This document shows positions 23,196 to 32,527 of a stretch of 64,000 nt of DNA, one piece after another; within the stretch, counting starts at the first letter, position 1, and the number at the start of each line of letters is the position of its first letter. Both the position numbers and the translations under genes were made by a program. The DNA is from Streptomyces sp. YPW6 (GTDB lineage Bacteria > Actinomycetota > Actinomycetes > Streptomycetales > Streptomycetaceae), in contig NZ_CP076457.1 in NCBI RefSeq assembly GCF_018866325.1, positions 1,178,001 through 1,242,000 of the forward strand, written 5' to 3'. Below the pieces are notes generated by a model that saw only the letters and a program-made list of their open reading frames with translations, searched no databases and was not told the DNA's origin.

Positions 23196-23984
23196 CTAAC
23201 TGTCGGTCCGACGGTACCGAGAGAAGAGGAAACCGGCCTCTTCCAGCAGCGATGCCAGGAAAAAACGTTCCGGCAAGGCGACCCCGGGACCCCCGGCGAT
23301 GCGCTGGGCGTCACCCGCGGTGAGCATCGGGGAGAGGGTCAGGCACAGCTCGTCCAGAGCTCCCGCCGCCACGAACTGGCCGAGCAGCCGGGGCCCGCCC
23401 TCGGTGAGCTGGCGGGTGAGCCCCCGGGCGGCCAGCTCGCGCACCACCCGGACGGGGTCCGCCCCGGTCCCGTCACCCGCGATCACCACGTCGGCGCCCG
23501 CCTTCCGGGCCGCGTCGATCCGGTCGTCGGGGGCCCCGGCACCGGTCACGACGAGGGTCGGGACGAGCGGCTCGGTGAACAGCGGCAGCGAGAGGTCCAG
23601 GTCCAGGGAGCCGGTGACCACGGCGACGGCGGGTGCGGGGCCCTGCCCGGCACGGGCCCTGCGCGCGGCGAACGCCTCGCGGGCGCGGGCCGGACGGTAC
23701 CCCTCCTGGCGTACGGTCTCGGCCCCGGCGATCACGACGTCGGCCAGGCCCCGCAGGGTGCCGAAGATCCGCATGTCGGCGGCGCAGGAGATGGGCTGCG
23801 AGCGACCGTCGTGCTGGGCGGCCCCGTCGAGGGTGGAGACCATGTTGGCGCGCAGCCAGGGGGTCCCGCCGGACAGGCCCGCGGGGTAGGCGTACGCCTC
23901 CGCCAGCTCGTCGAGGCTCCACTCGCGGTCGGGGGCGGCGGCGCCCGTCGTTGTCAGGTCCGTCACAGGGAACAGGCTTCGCAT
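23196..23984 (-). CDS. Pyrimidine reductase (RibD C-terminal-like) family protein
   Basis: 262 residues with the RibD C-terminal/dihydrofolate-reductase-like fold: WLRANMVSTLDGAAQ, the NADPH-binding region ADVVIAGAETVRQEGY, and LTEGGPRLLGQFVAAG followed by DELCLTLSPML. Members reduce the ribosyl group of a pyrimidine intermediate in riboflavin-like pathways using NADPH. No deaminase domain is attached and no rib genes lie nearby. ATG 23984 is only 37 bases from the divergent zapE start, so the two share a compact promoter region. Confidence 0.9.
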   Translation of the reverse strand: MRSLFPVTDLTTTGAAAPDREWSLDELAEAYAYPAGLSGGTPWLRANMVSTLDGAAQHDGRSQPISCAADMRIFGTLRGLADVVIAGAETVRQEGYRPARAREAFAARRARAGQGPAPAVAVVTGSLDLDLSLPLFTEPLVPTLVVTGAGAPDDRIDAARKAGADVVIAGDGTGADPVRVVRELAARGLTRQLTEGGPRLLGQFVAAGALDELCLTLSPMLTAGDAQRIAGGPGVALPERFFLASLLEEAGFLFSRYRRTDS

Positions 23985-24007
23985 GGGGTGCAGTCTGGCA
24001 CGGGCCT

Positions 24008-24013
24008 TAGGGT
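24008..24013 (+). promoter_or_regulatory. -10 box (TAGGGT) of zapE
   Basis: TAGGGT matches TANNNT and lies 8 bases before the GTG start at 24022. A GGAGAG ribosome site sits in that gap, so transcription may start only just before the gene. Confidence 0.4.
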
Positions 24014-24021
24014 GGAGAGTT

Positions 24022-25116
24022 GTGTCGTCCTCCACCGCGTTTCCGGGGCAGAGCCCCCCTGCCGAAACGGCCCCGCTGTCCCTGTGCGCCCGCGAGCCGC
24101 ACGTCCCCGCCGACCGTCTGGTCGCCGAGATGGTGCCCCCGCCGCGCTTCGACGCGGTGCGCTTCGACACGTACGTACCCGACCCGAACCAGCCCAGCCA
24201 GAGCGAGGCGGTCACGGTCCTGGCGGGCTTCGCCGCCGGGCTCGGCGGGGCGCACGCGACGGGTTCCGGCCGCCGCAGGTGGTTCGGGAGCAGGAAGCCG
24301 GCCGCGCCGGCCGGGCCGCGCGGGGTCTACCTCGACGGCGGCTACGGCGTCGGCAAGACCCACCTGCTCGCCTCCCTCTGGCACGCCACGCCCGCCGAGC
24401 CGTCGCTGAAGGCGTTCGGCACCTTCGTGGAGCTGACCAACCTGGTGGGCGCGCTGGGGTTCCAGCAGACCGTCAAGACGCTCAGCGGGCACCGGCTCCT
24501 GTGCATCGACGAGTTCGAACTGGACGACCCGGGCGACACCGTGCTGGTGTCCTCGCTGCTCAGCCGGCTCGTGGAGTCGGGGGTGGCGCTGGCCGCGACC
24601 TCGAACACGCTGCCGGGCAAGCTCGGCGAAGGCCGGTTCGCCGCGGCCGACTTCCTGCGCGAGATCCAGGGGCTGTCCGCGCACTTCCGCCCGCTGCGCA
24701 TCGACGGCGAGGACTACCGGCACCGCGGTCTGCCCGAGGCCCCGCCGCCGTACAGCGACGAGCAGGTGACCCGGGCCGCGTACGCCACGCCGGGCGCGTC
24801 GCTGGACGACTTCGCGGGTCTGCTGGACCACCTGGCGAAGGTGCACCCGAGCCGGTACGGCGCGCTCACCGACGAGCTGGGCGCGGTGTGCCTGACCGGG
24901 GTGACGCCGGTGCCCGACCAGTCGACGGCGTTGCGCCTGGTGGTGCTGGCCGACCGGCTGTACGACCGGGAGGTTCCGGTGCTCGCCTCCGGGGTGCCGT
25001 TCGACCGGCTGTTCAGCGACGAGATGGTGAACGGCGGGTACCGGAAGAAGTACTTCCGGGCGATCTCCCGGCTGACGGCGCTGGCGCGTGACGCGAAGGG
25101 TCTGGTGGCGCAGTAG
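24022..25116 (+). CDS. zapE: Cell division protein ZapE (AFG1-like P-loop ATPase)
   Basis: 364 residues. The Walker A motif is GGYGVGKTH and Walker B is LLCIDEFEL; VSSLLSRLVESGVALAATSNTLP holds sensor 1, and the C-terminal half has VPFDRLFSDEM and YRKKYFRAISRL, as in the AFG1/LACE1 group. In other bacteria ZapE modulates the Z-ring in an ATP-dependent way. GTG 24022 with GGAGAG upstream is chosen over an upstream in-frame ATG. Divergent from the pyrimidine reductase. Confidence 0.93.
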   Translation: MSSSTAFPGQSPPAETAPLSLCAREPHVPADRLVAEMVPPPRFDAVRFDTYVPDPNQPSQSEAVTVLAGFAAGLGGAHATGSGRRRWFGSRKPAAPAGPRGVYLDGGYGVGKTHLLASLWHATPAEPSLKAFGTFVELTNLVGALGFQQTVKTLSGHRLLCIDEFELDDPGDTVLVSSLLSRLVESGVALAATSNTLPGKLGEGRFAAADFLREIQGLSAHFRPLRIDGEDYRHRGLPEAPPPYSDEQVTRAAYATPGASLDDFAGLLDHLAKVHPSRYGALTDELGAVCLTGVTPVPDQSTALRLVVLADRLYDREVPVLASGVPFDRLFSDEMVNGGYRKKYFRAISRLTALARDAKGLVAQ

Positions 25117-25210
25117 GTTCGGGGGCGTAACGCGAACGGGGCACCACGCGCCGCGAGATGCCCCCCCTGTTATGCCGTACAACCGCGCACACCGTTCGAA
25201 GGGATCCAGC

Positions 25211-25636
25211 ATGGCTACCACGCGTCAGGCGCACACGGTCTGGGAAGGCAACCTGATCGAGGGCAAGGGGGTCGTCACCTTCGACTCCTCCGGCATCGGT
25301 GAGTACGACGTCTCCTGGCCGTCCCGCTCCGAGGCGGCGAACGGGAAGACCAGCCCGGAGGAGCTGATCGCCGCCGCGCACTCCAGCTGCTTCTCGATGG
25401 CGCTCTCGCACGGACTGGCCGGGGCGGGCACGCCGCCCACCAAGCTGGAGACGAAGGCCGACGTCACCTTCCAGCCCGGCACCGGCATCACCGGAATCCA
25501 CCTCACGGTCGAGGGCACGGTCCCCGGTCTCGACGAGGCGGACTTCGTGAAGGCGGCCGAGGACGCCAAGGCGAACTGCCCGGTCAGCCAGGCGCTGACC
25601 GGCGCGCCGATCACCCTGTCGGCCACGCTGGCCTGA
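25211..25636 (+). CDS. osmC: OsmC-family peroxiredoxin
   Basis: 141 residues. The two redox cysteines are in AAHSSCFSMAL and KANCPVSQAL, with the conserved SPEELIAAAHSSC helix. It would reduce organic hydroperoxides via a thiol-dithiol cycle. The first one-third matches OsmC rather than Ohr (WEGNLIEGKG). GAAGGGATCCAGC precedes the ATG. A strong terminator follows at 25710. Confidence 0.93.
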   Translation: MATTRQAHTVWEGNLIEGKGVVTFDSSGIGEYDVSWPSRSEAANGKTSPEELIAAAHSSCFSMALSHGLAGAGTPPTKLETKADVTFQPGTGITGIHLTVEGTVPGLDEADFVKAAEDAKANCPVSQALTGAPITLSATLA

Positions 25637-25709
25637 CCGGCCGGTCCGCCGGGCCCGTCGGCCCGGACGGTCGATCCCGTGGGCCCGACGGTCCACGGCT
25701 GAACGTCGG

Positions 25710-25741
25710 CGGGAGGAGCCGTCCACGGACGGCTCCTCCCG
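25710..25741. terminator. 15-bp hairpin after osmC
   Basis: C-GGGAGGAGCCGTCC pairs with GGACGGCTCCTCCC-G around a 2-base centre (the true loop is a few bases larger). It lies 75 bases after the osmC stop. Confidence 0.75.
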
Positions 25742-25857
25742 TCCGGGCCGTCCCAGCGGCGACACGGGGCGCGGGGCCGCGCATGGTTCCCCCGCGCCTT
25801 CGTGCGTGCTACACACGTGCGGGTCACTTCACCTGTCCGCCAACAGGGAGTCACCTC

Positions 25858-27231
25858 ATGTCCACCGCACCCCGCTCCACCGCAACCCGACGTCAGGTCC
25901 TGGCAGGCAGCGGCGCAGCCGCCGCGGTCGCCTTCACGGGGGCCTTCTCCGAACTCTTCGCGGGCACGGCAGCCGCGCGCGGCCACCACGGTTACGGCCC
26001 CCTCGTCCCGGATCCGGACGGCCTGCTCGACCTGCCGAAAGGATTCCGCTACCGGGTGCTGTCCCGGGAGGGCGAGCCGATGCGCTCCGGCGAGGGCCCG
26101 GTGCCGAGCAACCACGACGGCATGGCGGCCCTGCGGGGCCGCAACGGGCGGATCCACCTCGTCCGCAACCACGAGAACCGGCACTACGCCGAGATCGGCG
26201 TGCCGGCCGTCGAAGGGCTGACCTACGACCCGGCGGCCAAGGGCGGCTGTACGTCGCTGGAGCTGGACGGCCGCAACAAGGTGCTCGGCGAGCGGGTCGC
26301 CATCGCCGGCACGGCGGTCAACTGCGCGGGTGGGCCCACCCCCTGGCGCACCTGGCTGACCTGCGAGGAGAACGAGGACAAGGCCGGGACCAACGGGTAC
26401 ACCAAGGACCACGGCTTCATCTTCGAGGTGGACGGCGCCGATCCGCGCCGTACCGGGGCCGTCCCGCTGACCGCGATGGGCCGCTTCCAGCACGAGGCGA
26501 TCGCCGTCGACCCGAAGTCGGGGATCGTGTACGAGACGGAGGACGCGTTCGACCGGCCGTTCGGGCTCTTCTACCGCTTCCTGCCCGAGAAGCCGCTCGG
26601 CGGCACCGGTTCGCTCCGGGCGGGCGGGGAGCTGGAGGCGATGCGGGTGCCGGGCGTGCCCGACCTGTCGGTCGTCCAGGAGACGGGGACCAGCTTCGAC
26701 CGGATCGAGTGGGTCCCCGTACCGGACCCGCTGGCGGCCGGGACCCCGGTCCGGCTCCAGGACTTCGGGCCCCGGGGCATCACCCACGCACAGAAGCTGG
26801 AGGGGTGCTACTGGGGCGGCTCGTCGGTCTACTTCGTCTCCAGCTTCGCCCGCCGCGACGACGGCTCGGCGGCCGACCACTACGGGCAGGTGTGGCGCTA
26901 CGAGCCGAGGAAGCGCCGGCTGACCCTGGTGGTGGTCTTCGGCCCGGACACCGACATCCAGCTGCCCGGCGAGTCCCCCGACAACATCTGCCTGGCCTCC
27001 GACGGCGGGCTGATGGTCTGCGAGGACGGCGGCGGCGCGCAGCACGTGCTCGGGGTGACCCGGCGCGGCGAGGTGTACGCGATGGCACGCGGGCGGCAGA
27101 ACATCGGGACGCCCGGGGAGCCGGAGTGGGGCGAGTTCGCGGGGGTGACGTTCTCACCGGACGGCTCGACGATGTACGTGAACTGCTACAGGCCGGGGAC
27201 GACGTTCGCGGTGACGGGGCCGTGGTGCTGA
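25858..27231 (+). CDS. Tat-exported PhoX/DUF839-family protein
   Basis: 457 residues. A twin-arginine signal (TRRQVLAGSGAAAAVAFTGA) precedes the mature domain. Family signatures are LVRNHENRHYAEIG, GGCTSLELDG, WLTCEENEDKAG, GRFQHEAIAVDPKSGIVYETED, SPDNICLASDGGLMVCEDG and FAGVTFSPDGSTMYVN, a propeller fold. PhoX enzymes are calcium/iron phosphatases; several acidic ligand positions are present, so phosphatase activity is likely, but not all DUF839 proteins are proven. Start ATG 25858 has AGGGAG 7 bases upstream. Confidence 0.9.
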   Translation: MSTAPRSTATRRQVLAGSGAAAAVAFTGAFSELFAGTAAARGHHGYGPLVPDPDGLLDLPKGFRYRVLSREGEPMRSGEGPVPSNHDGMAALRGRNGRIHLVRNHENRHYAEIGVPAVEGLTYDPAAKGGCTSLELDGRNKVLGERVAIAGTAVNCAGGPTPWRTWLTCEENEDKAGTNGYTKDHGFIFEVDGADPRRTGAVPLTAMGRFQHEAIAVDPKSGIVYETEDAFDRPFGLFYRFLPEKPLGGTGSLRAGGELEAMRVPGVPDLSVVQETGTSFDRIEWVPVPDPLAAGTPVRLQDFGPRGITHAQKLEGCYWGGSSVYFVSSFARRDDGSAADHYGQVWRYEPRKRRLTLVVVFGPDTDIQLPGESPDNICLASDGGLMVCEDGGGAQHVLGVTRRGEVYAMARGRQNIGTPGEPEWGEFAGVTFSPDGSTMYVNCYRPGTTFAVTGPWC

Positions 27232-27293
27232 GGTAACCGCCCCCTGGCTCGCGCCTTCGGAGCGCCGTCGGCCGAAATGACCATATTGTCGGA

Positions 27294-27299
27294 TATTTT
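27294..27299 (+). promoter_or_regulatory. -10 box (TATTTT) of the deacetylase gene, leaderless arrangement
   Basis: TATTTT ends 6 bases before GTG 27306; there is no ribosome site, so the transcript probably begins at the start codon. The surrounding bases are unusually A/T-rich for this DNA. Confidence 0.45.
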
Positions 27300-27305
27300 C
27301 CGTGG

Positions 27306-28196
27306 GTGATCACTGCTGCGCGAAGGTTGCGGACGACACGGAAGACGACGGTCTCGGCAGTCGGGGTTCTGCTGGCCGGCTTGGCCCTGACCGGGTGCGG
27401 GGACAAGGCCCCCGCACCCGGTCCCCCGCCCCCGCCCGCTTCGGCATCGCCCGCCCCGAAGAAGCCGCCGACGATGGCTCCCGGCCCGGCGGGCCGCACC
27501 CCGGTCTTCGAGCGGAGGGCTTCGGAAGGGGGCGCGGGCGCGGGCGGCGGTGCGGCGGAGAAGGTCGTGGCGCTCACCTTCGACGCCGACATGACGGCCG
27601 ATCAGGGTCCCCGGGCCGCGGCCGGCGAGCGGTTCGACAATCCGGAGCTGGTCGCGCTGCTGCGCCGGCTGAAGGTGCCCTCCACGGTCTTCATGACCGG
27701 TCGCTGGGCCGAGGAGTACCCGGCCCAGGCGAAGGCCATCGGAGCCGACCCCCTGTTCGAGGTCGCCAACCACTCCTACAGCCACCACGCCTTCAGCTCC
27801 CCCTGCTACGGGCTGCCGGCGGTGGCGAAGGACGCGATGACCCGCGACGTCGAACGCGCCTTCACCGCGTTCCGGGAGGCGGGGGTGCGGAACGTGGTGC
27901 CGTACTTCCGCTTCCCCGGCGGCTGTTACGACGACAAGGCCCTGCGCGCCCTGGCCCCGGCCGACGTGACGGCCGTCCAGTGGGACGTGGTCGGCGGCGA
28001 CGCCTTCGCCACGGACGCGGACGCGGTCGCCCGCCAGGTGCTGGACGGGGTCCGGCCGGGCTCGCTCGTGGTGCTGCACTGCACGCGCAGCGCCGCCCCG
28101 GCCACCGAGGCGGCGGTACGCAGGATCGTGCCGGAACTGCGCGAGCGCGGCTACCGCTTCGTGAAGGTGTCGGAGCTGATGGAGGACGGCGCCTGA
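27306..28196 (+). CDS. Polysaccharide deacetylase lipoprotein (NodB/CE4)
   Basis: 296 residues. The lipobox LTGC follows a basic start and hydrophobic core, then a Pro/Ala-rich linker of about 40 residues. The CE4 domain has motif 1 TFDADM (TFDDG in most), motif 2 NHSYSHH, motif 3 RFPGGCYD, and later VVGGDAF and VVLHC. The Asp and two His needed for the metal are present. It would remove N-acetyl groups from a cell-wall or extracellular glycan at the outer membrane face. GTG 27306 lacks a Shine-Dalgarno. Confidence 0.92.
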   Translation: MITAARRLRTTRKTTVSAVGVLLAGLALTGCGDKAPAPGPPPPPASASPAPKKPPTMAPGPAGRTPVFERRASEGGAGAGGGAAEKVVALTFDADMTADQGPRAAAGERFDNPELVALLRRLKVPSTVFMTGRWAEEYPAQAKAIGADPLFEVANHSYSHHAFSSPCYGLPAVAKDAMTRDVERAFTAFREAGVRNVVPYFRFPGGCYDDKALRALAPADVTAVQWDVVGGDAFATDADAVARQVLDGVRPGSLVVLHCTRSAAPATEAAVRRIVPELRERGYRFVKVSELMEDGA

Positions 28197-28214
28197 GCGG
28201 GGCCGGACCGGACG

Positions 28215-28409
28215 TCAGCCGGAGCAGGCCGTGCGGCCCGCCTCCTGCCAGGCACAGACCGGGCAGAGCGTGGCGCCCCTGGTCGACTCCGGGTACTCGG
28301 TCGGCTCGCGGCACAGCACGCACTCGGCGTACGGAGGGCCTTCGGCGGGTCCGGCGGGCGGAGCGGGGGCGGGGAGCCCCGAGGGCTCGCAGTAGGTGTC
28401 GTCGTCCAC
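28215..28409 (-). CDS. Small zinc-ribbon-like protein
   Basis: 64 residues from GTG 28409 (GTG 28415 is also possible). It contains CVLC and CPVC, a four-cysteine zinc ribbon, after an acidic start (DDDTYCEPS) and a Pro/Ala-rich linker. Its stop is 18 bases from the converging deacetylase stop. It might bind zinc and nucleic acid or protein; nothing more specific can be said. Confidence 0.62.
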   Translation of the reverse strand: MDDDTYCEPSGLPAPAPPAGPAEGPPYAECVLCREPTEYPESTRGATLCPVCAWQEAGRTACSG

Positions 28410-28547
28410 GCCCACGAGCCTACTCAGCCGCGCCGCCGCACGCCCTCGCCCCGGGACGGGGGCGTGCGGGCGGGGTGAGGCCGGCCCCACGCGGCACCCG
28501 GCGGCCCGCGATGCCGTACCGGTGCCCCACGACCCGCGCGTCCCGGA

Positions 28548-29222
28548 TCAGTTGGAGGTCTTGTCCGGCCGGGCCTCACTGGGCCGGACGATGACGAAGC
28601 CCTCGCCCTGGAGCATCAGCTGCACGGCCTCGCCGGAGCCGCCGCGGACCATCGAGCCGACGCTCTGGGAGCGGTTCAGGCTGGTGGTGAGCTGCTGGCT
28701 CCAGCCGACGACCGCGTCCGTGTCCACGCAGACCGGCTGGGCGGCCGTCACGGGGATCACGATCGGGGTGCCCTCGCACATCAGGCCGAGCTTGCCGTAG
28801 CCCGTGAAGACGCTGTTGAAAAGGCCGCCGCCGACCATCCCGGCGCCCTTCACGGTCTTGATCTCGTAGGAGAGCGTGGGGTCGAAACAGAGGACGTTGC
28901 GGCCGTTGATCGTGATCGAGTCGCCCTGGTCCAGCTCCACGATGAAGCAGTTCGCCGCCTCGTGCGCGAACCATGCCTCGCCCTGGCCCCGGACCGCCAT
29001 CAGCGCCAGGCCCTCGCCGGTGACGGCCCGCTTGAGCAGGCCGCCGATGCCCTGGCCCTTGCGCTCGAACTGGAGGTTGCCGCGGAAGGCGATCATCGCG
29101 CCCTGCCGGGCGTGCATCTCCCCGTTGACGGCGTACTTGATCGACTTGGCGTTCTGCAGGGTCATCCCGGGGGCGGTGGCCGGCTGCGCCATGTGCTCGC
29201 TGGAAAAGAGATCGCTCTTCAT
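28548..29222 (-). CDS. AIM24-family protein
   Basis: 224 residues of a beta-rich fold related to the TRAP/tryptophan-RNA-binding-like AIM24 group. Signatures are MHARQGAMIAFRGNLQFERKGQG, ANCFIVELDQGDSITINGRN, CFDPTLSYEIKTVKG and GLFNSVFTGYGKL. In Streptomyces several copies occur together near stress genes; the molecular role is not established. Two ATGs are close (29231 and 29222); I take 29222. The start is 71 bases from the divergent Pth2 gene. Confidence 0.9.
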   Translation of the reverse strand: MKSDLFSSEHMAQPATAPGMTLQNAKSIKYAVNGEMHARQGAMIAFRGNLQFERKGQGIGGLLKRAVTGEGLALMAVRGQGEAWFAHEAANCFIVELDQGDSITINGRNVLCFDPTLSYEIKTVKGAGMVGGGLFNSVFTGYGKLGLMCEGTPIVIPVTAAQPVCVDTDAVVGWSQQLTTSLNRSQSVGSMVRGGSGEAVQLMLQGEGFVIVRPSEARPDKTSN

Positions 29223-29293
29223 GCGGAGCATCCTCGCCCCGACCCGGTCGTTCCGCCAAGCAGGTGGTCTCGTGCGCCTGGCAGACTGGGACG

Positions 29294-30034
29294 GTGACCA
29301 GCCATGACACCCCCTCCCAAACCTCCGGGAGTCCGTTTTCCAGCGGCCCGGCCGACCGCGACCAGGCGCCCCAGTTCGTGCTGCCCCTGGTGCTCCACCT
29401 GGAGAAGACGGACCCGCCCGCCCGCACCGACGCGCTGCGGGCCGCCGCCCGGGCGGTGCTGACGATCCTCTCCGACGAGCGGTCCCTCGGCGACGGCGAG
29501 TGGGCGGCGGCCATGCGGGACTGGCAGGACGCCCGGATCCGCAAGGTCGTGCGCCGGGCACGCGGCGCGGAGTGGCGCAAGGCGGCGGCGCTCGACGGCA
29601 TCACGGTGACGGGCGAGGACGGCGCGGAGGTCCGGGTGTTCCCGCCGGTCCCGCTGGACGGCTGGCCCAAGGAACTGGCCAAGCTCCAGGTGTCGGGCAC
29701 CGACCTGGACGACCCCGAGCCGCCCGCCGAGCCCGATCTCGCGGGCCCGGTGCTGTGGCTGAACCCCGACGTCGAGATGTCGGCGGGCAAGACGATGGCG
29801 CAGGCCGGGCACGGGGCTCAGCTCGCCTGGTGGGAGCTGTCCGACACCGAGCGCAAGGCCTGGCGCGAGGCCGGGTTCCCGCTCTCAGTGGCCACCCCGG
29901 GGGCGGAGCACTGGCGGGAGCTGACGGCGAGCGGGCTGCCGGTGGTGCGCGACGCGGGGTTCACCGAGATCGCCCCGGGCTCCTGCACGGTGATCGCCGA
30001 CCACCCGGCGCTGCGCCGCGCGTCGGGACGGTGA
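29294..30034 (+). CDS. Peptidyl-tRNA hydrolase, Pth2 type
   Basis: 246 residues. The C-terminal half has the Pth2 active-site pattern GKTMAQAGHGAQLAWW (Lys, Gln and His) and ends with SCTVIADHPALR. Pth2 enzymes recycle stalled peptidyl-tRNAs. The N-terminal 140 residues are an extra helical domain rich in Arg and Asp, absent from the short archaeal type. GTG 29294 sits 6 bases after CAGACT, a weak -10-like box, so it may be leaderless. No partner gene is visible. Confidence 0.88.
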   Translation: MTSHDTPSQTSGSPFSSGPADRDQAPQFVLPLVLHLEKTDPPARTDALRAAARAVLTILSDERSLGDGEWAAAMRDWQDARIRKVVRRARGAEWRKAAALDGITVTGEDGAEVRVFPPVPLDGWPKELAKLQVSGTDLDDPEPPAEPDLAGPVLWLNPDVEMSAGKTMAQAGHGAQLAWWELSDTERKAWREAGFPLSVATPGAEHWRELTASGLPVVRDAGFTEIAPGSCTVIADHPALRRASGR

Positions 30035-30240
30035 CCACGGCGGTCCGCCCGCGTCGCCGAGCCGCCGAGCCGGCCGCGTCGCCGTCGCCCGCGCGTTGAG
30101 TGTTCCTGCTCCCTTCTGCGTATCTCCCGGTACTGCCCTGTTCGGCTTTACCGCCAAGTAGCCTGCACAGCCAGTCGATCGGCGGTTGATTGACGCCAGT
30201 TCCATCGACGCTGCCACGCCTCGGCCCGGGAGACACCTTG

Positions 30241-30987
30241 TTGCGACGCATCAACGGCACGGCCCTCATCATCGCGGCACTGGTCGCCACACTCGGCGCG
30301 CTCGCGTTCCCCGTCTGGTCCTACGCGGACCGCTCGGGCACCGGCGAGGCGAATCTCAACGCCTCCAGCGTCGCCACCCAGTGGGGACCGCTCTCCGCCA
30401 CCGACCGGGACTTCCTGGTCAAAGTGCGGCTCGCCGGGCTGTGGGAGCTGCCCGCCGGGCAGCAGGCGATCGAACGGGCGCCCAGCGAGGCGACGAAGGC
30501 CGCCGGGGACCACCTCGTCGTCGGGCACACGGACCTCGACCGGCGGGCCCGGGACGTGGCGGCAAAGCTCGGGGTGGAGCTGCCCAACCAGCCGACCGCC
30601 CAGCAGCAGGGATGGCTGCGGGAGCTGACGGCGGCGAGCGGGGACGCGTACGAGCGGAAGTTCGCCAACATCCTGCGCGCCGCCCACGGCAAGGTCTTCG
30701 GGCTGATCGGCCAGGTCCGCCACACGACCCGGAACACGCTGATCCGGCAGCTGGCGACCGATGCCAACCAGACCGTGCTGGACCACATCACCATGCTGGA
30801 GGGGACCGGGTTCGTCGACTTCGACGCCCTGGCGCGCGAAGCGGTGAGCGGGTCGACCGCCAGTCCTTCGGGCCCGTCGATGCCCCGGGACGGCCAGGTC
30901 CCGCTGGCCCCGGTGCCGGCGACGCCGACCGGCGACCAGTCCTTCACCTCGCGTCCGGTGGCGCCCACGATGATGCCGATGCCGTAA
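30241..30987 (+). CDS. DUF4142 exported or membrane-anchored protein
   Basis: 248 residues starting at TTG 30241 (GGGAGA 7 bases upstream). An N-terminal hydrophobic segment ([19 protein letters not shown]) is followed by the DUF4142 helix bundle: [25 protein letters not shown], then helix repeats to about residue 190, and a Pro/Ser-rich tail. DUF4142 is a four-helix ferritin-like bundle in exported proteins whose function is unknown. It precedes the DUF692 cassette by about 120 bases. Confidence 0.87.
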   Translation: MRRINGTALIIAALVATLGALAFPVWSYADRSGTGEANLNASSVATQWGPLSATDRDFLVKVRLAGLWELPAGQQAIERAPSEATKAAGDHLVVGHTDLDRRARDVAAKLGVELPNQPTAQQQGWLRELTAASGDAYERKFANILRAAHGKVFGLIGQVRHTTRNTLIRQLATDANQTVLDHITMLEGTGFVDFDALAREAVSGSTASPSGPSMPRDGQVPLAPVPATPTGDQSFTSRPVAPTMMPMP

Positions 30988-31108
30988 CGGCGGCGGTGGT
31001 CCCGGAACCTCAAATGAAGCTCTGAACGTCCCCCCGGTCGGGTTCATCGCCGCGCGAGTGGGCCATGACCCCAGAGCAGGCCGAGGTGAGCAGGGGGACG
31101 GGGGCACC

Positions 31109-32125
31109 ATGGAACTGGGCATGGGGATCGGCTGGCGGCCGGAGATCGCGGCCGAGGTGGAGGCGCTGAGCGGGGTCGACTGGGTGGAGGCGGTCGCGGA
31201 GAACCTCTGCGACGACCACCTTCCCGGCTCCCTCGCACGGCTTCGCGAGCGCGGGGTCACGGTCGTGCCGCACGGGGTGGCACTCGGCCTCGGGGGCGCG
31301 GACCGCCCCGACCCCGGCCGGCTCGCCGCTCTGGCGGCGCGCGCCGAACTGCTCGGGGCGCCCCTGGTGACCGAGCACATCGCGTTCGTACGGGCCGGGG
31401 GGCCGCTGACCGCGTCGCCGAGGCTGGAAGCGGGACACCTGCTGCCGGTGCCCCGCACCCGGGACGCGCTGGACGTGCTCTGCGAGAACGTGCGGATCGC
31501 GCAGGACTCGCTGCCGGTGCCCCTCGCCCTGGAGAACATCGCCGCGCTGATCACCTGGCCGGACGAGGAGCTCACCGAGGGGCAGTTCCTGGCGGAGCTG
31601 GTCGAGCGGACCGGGGTGCGGCTGCTGATCGACGTGGCGAATCTGCACACCAATCACGTCAACCTGGGCCAGGACCCGGCGAAGGCGCTGGACGAGCTGC
31701 CGGTGGAGGCCATCGCGTACGTCCATGTGGCGGGCGGGGTCGAGAAGAACGGCGTCTGGCACGACACGCACGCCCATCCGGTGTCCCCACCGGTCCTGGA
31801 CGTGCTGGCCGAGCTGCGTTCCCGGGTCGATCCGCCCGGCGTGCTGCTGGAGCGGGACGACGCCTTCCCGCCGGGCGCGGAGCTGGCGGGCGAACTCGAC
31901 GCGATCCGGGCGACGCTGCGGAAGGCGGCGCCCCCGGCGGGCCCGGGGCCGGACGGGCGGCGGAGGACGGCACCGCCGACGGGCCCGGACGCCCCTCCCG
32001 CGTCCGACGGCTCCGGGGCTCCGGGGCTCCGGGGCTCCGGGGCTCCGGGGCTCCGGGGGCTCCGGGGGCTCCGGGGACCGTACGGGCGTGGCCGCGCCCG
32101 CGCCCGTCCCCGCCGGCACCCGTGA
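31109..32125 (+). CDS. DUF692 (multinuclear non-heme iron, MNIO-type) enzyme
   Basis: 338 residues. The TIM-barrel family (MbnB/TglH-like) binds two or three iron ions and rearranges cysteine residues of ribosomal peptides. Conserved metal positions can be read: [10 protein letters not shown] (His), TEHIAF (His), LENIA (Glu), [14 protein letters not shown] (Asp, Asn, His), YVHVAGG (His), WHDTHAHPV (Asp, His) and LLERDD (Glu, Asp). The barrel ends near residue 275; the rest is a low-complexity tail produced partly by an 8-base tandem repeat. A partner gene and a Cys-Gly-rich membrane protein follow immediately. I infer that the enzyme modifies cysteines of that protein. Confidence 0.92.
   Translation: MELGMGIGWRPEIAAEVEALSGVDWVEAVAENLCDDHLPGSLARLRERGVTVVPHGVALGLGGADRPDPGRLAALAARAELLGAPLVTEHIAFVRAGGPLTASPRLEAGHLLPVPRTRDALDVLCENVRIAQDSLPVPLALENIAALITWPDEELTEGQFLAELVERTGVRLLIDVANLHTNHVNLGQDPAKALDELPVEAIAYVHVAGGVEKNGVWHDTHAHPVSPPVLDVLAELRSRVDPPGVLLERDDAFPPGAELAGELDAIRATLRKAAPPAGPGPDGRRRTAPPTGPDAPPASDGSGAPGLRGSGAPGLRGLRGLRGPYGRGRARARPRRHP
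32009..32074. repeat. Tandem GGCTCCGG repeats at the end of the DUF692 gene
   Basis: Eight units in a row: five copies of GGCTCCGG, two 9-base versions with an extra G, then another 8-base copy. They lie inside the 3' end of the DUF692 gene. Loss or gain of a unit shifts the reading frame by one; see the finding on slippage. Confidence 0.9.
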
Positions 32126-32522
32126 CCGTACCGCCGTCGCGCAGGCCGCCCTGCTCTCCGCCCTGGTCGCCGGAACCCCCGCCCCGGAGGGCTTCGACCA
32201 CCGGCGGCTGCGGGTGCAGAGCCGGGCGCTGGCCGCCAAGCGCGCCGATGTCGTCGCCAAGGTGGCCCCCGAACTGCCGGAGATCCTGGGGGACGGCTAC
32301 CGTGCCGCGTTCCTCGCGTACGCCCGGAGCCGCCCGATGTCCGGTGGCTACCGCCGTGACGCCTTGGGCTTCGCGGAGCACGTGCTCGTCGCGGGCGGTC
32401 CGGCCGATCCGGCGGCGCGGCGCCGGCTGACGTACTGGTGGCAGGACCGGTCCGGCGCCCGGCCCCCGCGCCGTGCGACCCGACTGGTCCGGGCGGCTCG
32501 TGCCGTCCTCGTGCGGAGGTGA
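32088..32522 (+). CDS. Partner protein of the DUF692 enzyme (hypothetical)
   Basis: 144 residues from GTG 32088, overlapping the DUF692 end by 38 bases in another frame. The conserved-looking core is [18 protein letters not shown], then [40 protein letters not shown] and [17 protein letters not shown], ending in a basic segment. DUF692 enzymes usually need a small partner that brings the substrate; position and size fit that role, although I cannot match it to a named partner family. Its stop is 6 bases before the next gene, with GGAGG in between. Confidence 0.75.
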   Translation: MAAPAPVPAGTRDRTAVAQAALLSALVAGTPAPEGFDHRRLRVQSRALAAKRADVVAKVAPELPEILGDGYRAAFLAYARSRPMSGGYRRDALGFAEHVLVAGGPADPAARRRLTYWWQDRSGARPPRRATRLVRAARAVLVRR

Positions 32523-32527
32523 CCGCT

